Assembly (NCBI RefSeq): GCF_001039355.2
Contig: NW_019774169.1
Coordinates: 294,575 to 358,574 of the forward strand
Reading direction: 5' to 3'
Source: Lingula anatina
Lineage: Eukaryota; Brachiopoda; Lingulata; Lingulida; Lingulidae
Length of the DNA stretch: 64,000 bases
The notes under the pieces are model-generated. The model ran no database searches and was not told the DNA's origin. It saw only the letters and a program-made list of their open reading frames with translations. Position numbers and translations under genes: made by a program. This document shows positions 12,643 through 22,583 of this stretch, one piece after another; position 1 is the stretch's first letter; the number at the start of each line of letters is the position of its first letter.

Positions 12643-15600
12643 ATAGTTCCTCAACCATGAATACTATTTCAATTCAGCCTTTGATATTTAGGAAAGATTT
12701 CTAACCACAGCATAACATCTTCACATAATGGTGTATACAAACCTTATTTTTTGAGTCACCTTCTACATCCACTTTGACCTCCCCATCACAAGCTGTGTTA
12801 TTTTCACCACTGTGGTGAGAGCCCATGCTTGCAAGTGAAAAGTTCTTTAGCAGGGAGGGTTTACTTCTGCAAAAGAAAAGAAAGAAAAATTTCCAACTTA
12901 CTGAAATTGCGCTAGTACATTCTAATAAATCAAACTATTTCCGGTAAAATTCTACCTTCCAAATATTAAGGTAGACTTACATATGAAGAGTTTCAGTTCA
13001 AGGACAATTATTATTCATACAAAACTAACATGCTTTTTAACATTATCTCTTAAATATGAATTAAAAAAATCTGAGGTGAAATTAACACTAAACGCATTCA
13101 AAAAAGCTACAACGTAAAGTATAACATTCATGATCTATAGCAGGCTTTTTTCCCCTATACAATAAGTTATAATGTAGAATGTACCTTATCAAAAGAGGTA
13201 CCAACAACCATTTCCCAAATACCAATCGAGCCCCATTTTCAGACATGTAGAACACAGTTTATCAACACGCACACAGATATATACAGGCATAACCACATGC
13301 ACACGCACACATAACCACACGTTCACTGACAAGTTTACACATCCACACACAGAGAAAGAGAGACAGAGGGAGGGAGACAAGAAAAAGGTGCAAAATGATT
13401 GAAGTCGCGTCCCAAATAGAGCTGGAAACTGACCACGTACCCTCTTGAACTGTCCAAGCCTATCAAATTTTGGTAGGAAAAATTCCTGCGAATTAAAGCT
13501 TTTGTTTCGTTCACATGCCTGGAATCAAACAAGTCGACGTGAAGCAAGCACATCAAGAGCACAATAAAGATTCAACATTGCACACAGCAAACATGATATA
13601 TAAAAGAATCAAATTTTGTTGAAACTTTTTTTTTGAAAAAATGTGTTTAGTGACACATCAAAGTGAAACATTTCAAATATGGTGCTTACCAATTGTAAGT
13701 CAAAACATGACCACGTGACAATCACTTTATTTCATCACCATAATAATACTCATATATACAAATGTAAAGATGACAACCACCTCTATGTGCAAGAACTAAA
13801 GCAATTATTGTGCTCACATGGTGCACCCTTAGAATAAATGTGTAAGACAATTTGTCATTTATTCTATCCTTAGAAGCACACACAGTTGTGCCGGTATCGG
13901 TAAAAAGCATGAATTTTCACTAGAGCTACTAACTAAAAATGCTTTAAATTAAAGGTTTAAAGGTAACTAAAATCAAATGAGTGCCAAATAAAACATTAGC
14001 ATAAAAACATAAACAATTTCTATATGTTGTACATTTATATTATCATCATGCACAAAGAAGTCTAAAGTGCAATTAGTGGACGAAATGTTTCGGGGGAAGA
14101 ATGGTCATAATTAGGCATAAATAACCATTCTGCCACTACATACATATATGTACTTGTGCTGTTAACGAGTATATACATACTTGTGCTTGTGCATCAGTGT
14201 TCTGAGGACATTGCCCCTGTCCTCCTCTTTGATCTGGTCTCCTATGATCATGATGTCCACTACTTTGTTTGCTATATCTGCCAGGGTAACTGCCTCCAAG
14301 TCCAGAATTATGGAGCCTGAATCACAAAGGTAACCACACTTTACATTTAAATGTTAAGCATGAACTCTTACACATCTGATCAAACAAATACCTAAAATCT
14401 CTTAAATATCTAAACCCAAAAGTCAGACGATTTAGTCTACATTAGTGCATTTAAAGCAAATATCAGTACTGACAAAACAACTTATGCACAAAAACTTGTC
14501 TATTTGCTCTTTCAAGCTCTTGACTTGTGTGCTACTTCCTCAGGATATAAAATTGTACTAACTTGCCATATTTTTTTAAAATCCCATGTTATTTTGGGTG
14601 ACTAAAAATTTGCGAGCAATTCTTACCAGATTCCAGTCCTTTCCTTAGCTCCAGCAAACTGTGAAAAGACAGAGATGCCACGTGAGGTTTCCCCCATCTT
14701 TCTGCTCCTTCCTCTACATCTTCCTCAAACTTAATCCACCTGGCTTTCTCTCTCCATTCAATCTCATTCTTACCACCAAGGTGAAGCTCATCCAACTCAA
14801 CAAATATCTTATGAAAAAAAGGAAATGATTAAATTGATCAAATGGTAAAATGTCATCAGCTGAATTTCAATTATGGGTGGCCATTTTTTCAGATATTTTT
14901 CATCAATTTTATCATTGCAGGGTACAGAATTAGTCCCTTTCTTAACTTATTAAATCAGGAACTGAATGTAAAGGGCTTTGATTTGATTTAATCTGCCAGC
15001 ATAAATTGTGTACCACTCAACAAATAAACCTAAACACATTAGTTATATTCTTAAGGAAGATTTCAAAGAAATTGTAAAATTAAATTTAAATATTTAACCA
15101 CATTTTGTAAACAGTGCCTCTTACCTCGTGTGGACTGTGATCGTATTTCTTGGAGATCTTGTTCTTTCCAATCTCTACAATGGAGGCCAGAGCCACTCTT
15201 GGTGTGATCTTGTGGCGCCGTATTCCACGGACATTTTCAAACCTGTGACCTGGAAATTGTTTAAGGGCAACACTTGTACGTGTGTAATCAACAATGACAT
15301 CACTTGGATGTGTATAATCAACAATGGCATCACTTGGATGTGTATTATCCTCAAGGGTACCACTTGGGTGTGTATAATCAACAATGACATCACTTGGATG
15401 TGTATAATCAACAGTGGCATCACTTGGATGTGTATAGTTGACAATGGTACCACTTGGAGGTGTATAATCAACAATAGCAACACTTGCATGTGCATAATTA
15501 GTGAAAAACTAAATTCTTCTTTATTACATCCAGAATTAAAGTCGATGTCATTTCAAGAGAAGAATGCAGCAGCCCATTAAGAAAACAGGTGCAATTTTCC

Positions 15601-16828
15601 CTATTACTGAAATATCAATTTTTATCAGGTCTAAGTAGACTATAACTTGAATCTTTCAGTTTAGACCAACTTCTGGTCTCAGGGTTCTTTTGTGGCACAG
15701 TTCTCATGCCTGCAACCAGACTGGCAATACCATCAAAAGTGTATCTTGAATGTGGCACTTACTAGACATATCATCCAGATCAGCATCCTGCAGATAAAGT
15801 GCCTCTTCTGGTTCAGTGGGAACTCTCTTCAGCATGGTGTCCATTTGGACCTCGCTGCCTTTCTGACGCCTCAGTTTCAAGTCCTCCTCTCCATGATGGT
15901 GATGTCTGCGGTGACGCTTATGGCCTTTGGAAGAGGTTGGCTTGCTGACTTCAGAGTGACTTGGAGGTGGTTGACTTTGAAATGAAACAGTATCATGAAA
16001 CAAATGATAATGGATAAGTCATGTTTCAGATATTGGTTTGTCTGAAAATTATGTTCACTGTTTCAATGAAAATATTCAAGTCAAGAAGTTTTCACTTGTA
16101 ATAAAGCAGTTTTTGGATTAAAGGACTGTCCATTTTCATAACATCTGGCAAGGTTTGTAAAACACCTCCAGTCTATAAATGGAAACAGAATGTTGACAAA
16201 ATTGACAAAATAGGACACCATTCTTCTTCCCGAATTTTCACAGACCCAGTCTCCTCTCTAAAATTTTTTTTCATCAAAAATTCATTTTTTCAAATCTGCC
16301 CGTTGCCATTAAAAGAATTCTAGCATGAACTGGTTAAAACTCACTTTTTCATATCTTATAAAATAAATGTTAACTTCTTTAAATAAAAAGGAAAAAGGAC
16401 AACTTCTAATCTATACTATTTTTCTCAGAAAGAAGGGTACAGAAACCAAAACAAATCAATAATTTTTTATATGAGTTCATGAAACCTCACCTATGTTTTT
16501 CTGCTTTATCTAAATCTTCATCACTATGGCCACCTAGAAAACAAAATTTGATGTCAGGCTGTTTTCAACAAGGTTTCCAACGACAAATAGTGGTTCAATA
16601 CATTTAGCTTATTCTGTTAGATCTCACCGTTAAGATTGTACATAGATTTTCATTAGCCCATGCTGATGCTGAAGTTGCAAAATAAACCACATGATAAAAG
16701 AAACTATATATATTTAACATATCTAAAAAGTAAGATACCATCAGGAAAGATCAGTTAATGAAAATTAGATAACCCAAAATCTTTAATGCATTAAAACATT
16801 CAAAATGTCACACACAGAAAAACAAATA

Positions 16829-16859
<31 letters not shown>

Positions 16860-19800
16860 ATGATTTTACATGTATAAAAAACTTACCAATATTAAAAGTA
16901 ACAGCTGGAGGTCCTGATTTGGTCTTTTCCGCACTGGGCACTGAGATCATGGGTCTGGCGGCATGCTGGGACACTTGGGGCTCATCAGCCACGTCTTCAA
17001 ACATGGTCGAACGTTCAGGTACATCAGATGTTGCCAGACTAAACTGTTGGGCAGCCACAGAGTCTTTCGATTGTTTGGAAACCTTGGAATCTGATCTGGG
17101 TAACAAAGGCTGACGTGATGTATCAACAGTATCCTCTTGTTCTTCTTCACCGATGTAAAAGGCAGCCTGCAAAGAATAAGTTACAATCTTAGCTCCAGTT
17201 TAATTTTTTTCATAGATCCATACTGAGACTGGCTTGGAAGCTAAACTGACAAGCTTTGATAATCCCATACACCTGGGAGTAAATCCTTGTCTAATGGCTG
17301 ACGTTTCTCACTGAGATGTTTTTGAAATCAATAATATCAGAATGAAAAAAATTTAAATGCTTCAGAAGTCTAATCAGAAGTACTGAAGATGTGGAAAGCT
17401 TTGCACTAAAATCTGGACTATGGCACAAAAATGAAACAAAAACTGTTTATTTTTACTGACACATTTCTTTCATTTCTTTTCTCATATAGTGTTAAAAAGG
17501 CGAGTGCAAACAACACTATAACAAAACTGACTGAACTGTTAATTTACTACTTTAGAACATAAAAGATCTTTTATTATCAAGGAATTATCTTCTTTAAAAC
17601 TGACAAAACAGTATTTATATTTTATATGAAGCTATATATATGAATATATAACTGAATAGAAAGTTTATAATATGCACTTCAAACTACAGTAAGCTGGGTC
17701 TAAAACATGTTTAAAAGTTTATTTAGCAGGGTAAAAACTAGGATAAAAACCTTATAGAAGCATACAAAACACTAGTTTGGTAAAACAAAACAAAAATAGA
17801 GTGAATCAGCTATTATTTGAGTGTCATATGATAATGGTGTGAAAACAAGGTCAGTGATGTTTGTCTTACATACATGCAAAATAAGGTCTGCCATAGAAAT
17901 ATGAATTTTATTACATTTTTTGTACAAAATAAAGATATTTTGAACAGTACTGAAGCAAAGAGGAACAAGAAGTGTTGTGGACCATTTTTTTTTCATTTTT
18001 CCCAAAGTATTTGTATAATTTATAAATACATACAAAACAAACTCCACTTAAAACCTCAAAAGTCAGAAACCAGCCTTAACTGCTAAATATTTTTTTTCTC
18101 CCCCCCTGTCTTGCTGAAGGCACACTGGCAATATTTCAATATATTCAATATATTCAAAATTACCTTTTACTTTTAGCCTTTCAAATCTTTCAACTTTTTG
18201 CCTGAAGCTTTACCTTGTCAGACTAAAATGTATATATTTACTTGAATGAATTAATTAACTTCAATACAGGCCTCAACAGTTACTGCAGCCTCTCTATAGC
18301 AACATTCTAAATACATATCATGGGCACTAGGCTGATATTTAATACTATATTTAAAACAAAGCAGGCTATTTCTGATCTATCTATATAAAATGTGCAACAT
18401 GTCATGCTAAAAGTGGGTAATAATATGTATCATTGCTACTTGTTGGACAGTCCTTTCTTCCTCTGAAACTGTCATCTTTAAAAATATGTATATTTTTAGT
18501 CTTTATATAATTACAGGATTCATATTCTATAGATGCATCCATCTTGGTTGCATCGAAATGATTTATGTGGTGTCTCTAAGAAGCTCCATAATAAAAAAAA
18601 CATCTTGATCCATAATAAAAAAAAACATCTTGATAACAGTCGGGCCAAATTCAGTGGAGGTAGAATTAAGATTCAGGAACAGTCTGAAATGCACCCCTGG
18701 GGCTAATTCTGACACATTTCAAGCCCCTCATCACCCCTCTCTCCTATCTAACTTTGAAAACCAACAGCAGCATAAAAAAGATACAAGTTTGCAGCTAACA
18801 ACCAATTCGCTACGAAAAACAGGTTTGTCAGTTACAACATAAACACATAACATAAATAATGTTTACAAGAAATGAGTGTTAACATAACATGCTCTAATGT
18901 AAAAAAGTGTAGTTATACAAAAGAGTGCCAATGCTGAAGAATAGTACACTACAGAAAATGATAGTTTCTAGTCAGAAAAGAAAAAGTAAATAAATGGACT
19001 GCTAGGAAGAGTTACCTTTTTTGCTTCCTTAAGGTGGTGTTAAGTGTCAAAATAAAAATAAAACGTATCAGATACAAAGCAATGTTTTGTCCCATTTATT
19101 GTTATAATAATGCAAGTTTTTAAAGAAGAAGCATAGCATTGAAAATGTATATTTTAAGAAATGATTGGCAAATATAAAACTACATTAATTTTCCCTCAAT
19201 TTTATATTTTTTAATCTAAAAAAGCAATTAACTATGGATTAAGTGTCCTACCTGCACCAAGAACAATAGCTGACAGAAGACTGTAGATAGATAATTCTAT
19301 AATGTGATTAAATGAGCAAGTTATTCTAATTACCCTTATAGTGTATGTACCATCCAGTTTTGAGTTGCAAAATAATAATAATAATATAATAATAATAATT
19401 ATAATAAAAGCAACTCCCAGAATGAAATAATGAAATATGAATAACAAAATGGTTTACCGGCAGCAGATCTTTCTTTTTTGCTACGTTGTCACTTGTACTG
19501 GCACCATCTACTGTGTCATGTTTTATTTTTTTCTCTTCATCTTCGTTATCCTCATCTTTATCTTTCACATCAGCTAAATCGTCGCTATCCTCTTCAAAAA
19601 CATGGTCACGTTTAGTTTCTTCCTCATAATCAGCTTCCTGAGAAAACAAAAAAGAAAATGATAAAACAGAGAGTGAATGAAAAAATTAATATATATCATC
19701 ACAGGGCATAAATCCATGCAATGCATATTTGTTTCCAATTTGCATCATTTAGCATACACTTTAACATCAAATGGTCATTATTTTTAATTATCCATCCCTT

Positions 19801-22541
19801 AAATTCAAAGCAGAAACACCTGCACCTATTTTCAGACACATTTATTCACAATCATAAAAACAATTAAAAACCCTAATTGAAAGAGCTTTCAAGGACATAA
19901 AGGGTGGCTTTCCTGTGGAGTTAATAATAACTTAAAGATGATCTAAATAAGTAAAAGTTCATTCAGTGGCAATTGTAAATGATAAAGAATTACATTTGCT
20001 GCAAGCAGAACTCTTTTGATAAAAAGAAAAATACTTTCACACAATCCCCAAAAATTAATTTACCATATCCCATTTTCATATTACAGTCCTTCCAGACAGC
20101 TCAATCCTGATTTTCTTTTTTTTTTTTAATCATCCATCAAGTTCCTTGGAATTTTATCAGAGACCAACAGATTTCTGATGAATAATATATAAAAAACAAG
20201 TTTCCAGGAAATCTGTTGTGGTAGTCAAGGAAACATACCATGTCATCACAATGAAAATGAAAGAAAGGCTACCTGTTACACAACAATTAAATTTTACAAC
20301 TTTCATTGTTATGGTCATGAGCTTAGAATATGTGCAACAATAGGTCCATTGTTGCAACAGAGATAACATTAAAGATGCCCAGTTTCCATTGTGTTGATAG
20401 TTTTTACCCTTATGTGTTCTAAAATGTGCACATGTACTTGTTTTTTTTTTTAATGGAAAAAAGAACGATCCTTAAATGCCATTTATTTGGCACTGGTAAT
20501 AGGATGACAAAATTTTGCCTCTGGCTACAAATTTTTTTAACCGTGTCTTGATAAAATACAATGGAGTTGACTATAAAAATTAGTTCAGTTGAATGTTTTT
20601 TAAAACATACCTTAAAGACTTAATCAAGTTTTCCTGTTCAATCAAACAACAAACCTCCAAATTTATATCACTTACATTATTCAACTCCTCCACTCCCTTC
20701 AGACTGGGTGTAAATGTCAGGGACTTCCTGCCAGAGAAACTGCGACTACGTCCAGATGGATTTTTCTTCTTTCTCACTTTCTTCTTCGGCAATCGAAGAG
20801 AGTGAGCAGACTTGCTGCTGTACAGTCCTTTCAATGTCTGATGTATGTGTGGAAATGAAGAACTGCGGTGACCTAGGAACATACAATTCAGTTCATTAAG
20901 ATAACTAATCACTTGCCACTGGAACAAAGCCGATTTGCACATATATGTTCTTCAACATTGATTGGGTGCAAACGTATTGCAAGGTGTCTGTAGGAAACAA
21001 TATACAGTGTACGTGTAGCACTAACGGACAAGATGGCCGAGAGTAATTATCTGGATGTGATACATATTGATTGTATGAGTACTGTGATTCAATATCCATA
21101 TTCAAGTCAATATATTCATTACAATTGCAACAGAATACAGGTTAATATGCTTAACTACATTTTTCATTAAGAACATTTTTTTCTGCATTTTCTTGCACTG
21201 TCCATCTGAAATTAAAAATGGACATATTTCCATGATCAACATATTACCACTTTAGACCCCCCCCCCTCCATACTGGCATTGGCGGCTTGACACCAGCTTT
21301 GAGTTAAGAATCTTTTTAGCGAAGATTAATAAGAGTTGTTGCAGAAAATAATTTCAATGCTAGGCACATGGATCTTGGAAAATAGTGCTCAAGGCAGTCA
21401 TACTTTCAAAAATCACTTTCTTATTTGCACATGATCAGAGTATGTCTGATCAAACACCTAACCTCAATTTTGAAGCATATGAGATTACTTCAACAGCAAT
21501 AAATTAAATATTGGGATAGACAGCCAATTCAAACCATATTATTTAATCATATAAAATCAATAACATGACTTTTGCAGCAATGTCTTAAATAAATCTTACT
21601 ATTGTAGTCATTCTCATCAAAGTTCTGACTCTTCTCTCTGTAGTCATTGAATGGCTTTTGTTTCACCGGCTCCGAGTCGTTATAGTCTAAAACAAAAGGG
21701 AAACTCCTCTTGGGCTCAAACAGTTTCTCCATTGTGGCATCCAAGACATCTGATCTTGATGAACTGCCTACCAGATCCCCCACAGCATGCAGCTAAATGA
21801 TAATAAAAATTATAAAACACATTATACTTTCATATTCACAACAAAAATAAAACTCTTTTACATGCCCTATGGCATTTAAAGAGAGACTGTGAAATTACTT
21901 GCATTAATTTTTTAGTTTTAGGTGAATAAATACAATAGTGTGGCAGTGAGCAGTGACAATAATTTTCAGGAAAATGAAAACTACATCATTGTTTTGTTTT
22001 TCAATTAATGGAACCAACTTAACTAAACAGTTAATATTTCATAAATACTGAGAAAACATTGAATAAGTAACAGTAACATTTTACAATGTGTCAAAAATAC
22101 TCAATATAAATAAAAAAACAAAGTGTCTGAGTAGGTAATTATTAAAAGGCATTTATGGACTTTCAAGAAAAATAAATTCCCCCAATTACTAGGAAAGTGA
22201 ATCATATTAATTTATATAACATATAATTAGAAACACTTTTTGAGTTGGGATCCAAAATGATCCCAAAAATCCATATCTTCCGATTACTCTGAAAACAGCC
22301 TCATACTTGGTCTGTCACTTAAAAATGTTACCCATCTCAGACCTGAGTAAAGCTGGTAAATCAATGAACTGTTTTTAGAAAGAGGTTCATAGGTAGAAGA
22401 ATGCACAGAATTTTTAGCTCTTCGCTGCAGCTTGGGCCACTGACATCTTCCAGGAAAAGGGTGCTATCTAAATCTAAAATTCTGAAGAGTGCAATGCAAA
22501 GAAATACTGGATTTTTCAAAAATTTATTTTACAGCCCCCTA

Positions 22542-22583
<42 letters not shown>

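Noticed and set aside
15128-15580. 150-codon plus-strand ORF opposite anion exchanger exon 8
   Set aside because: It is generated by the 30-bp tandem repeat and the antisense of exon 8; its composition is purely repeat-derived.
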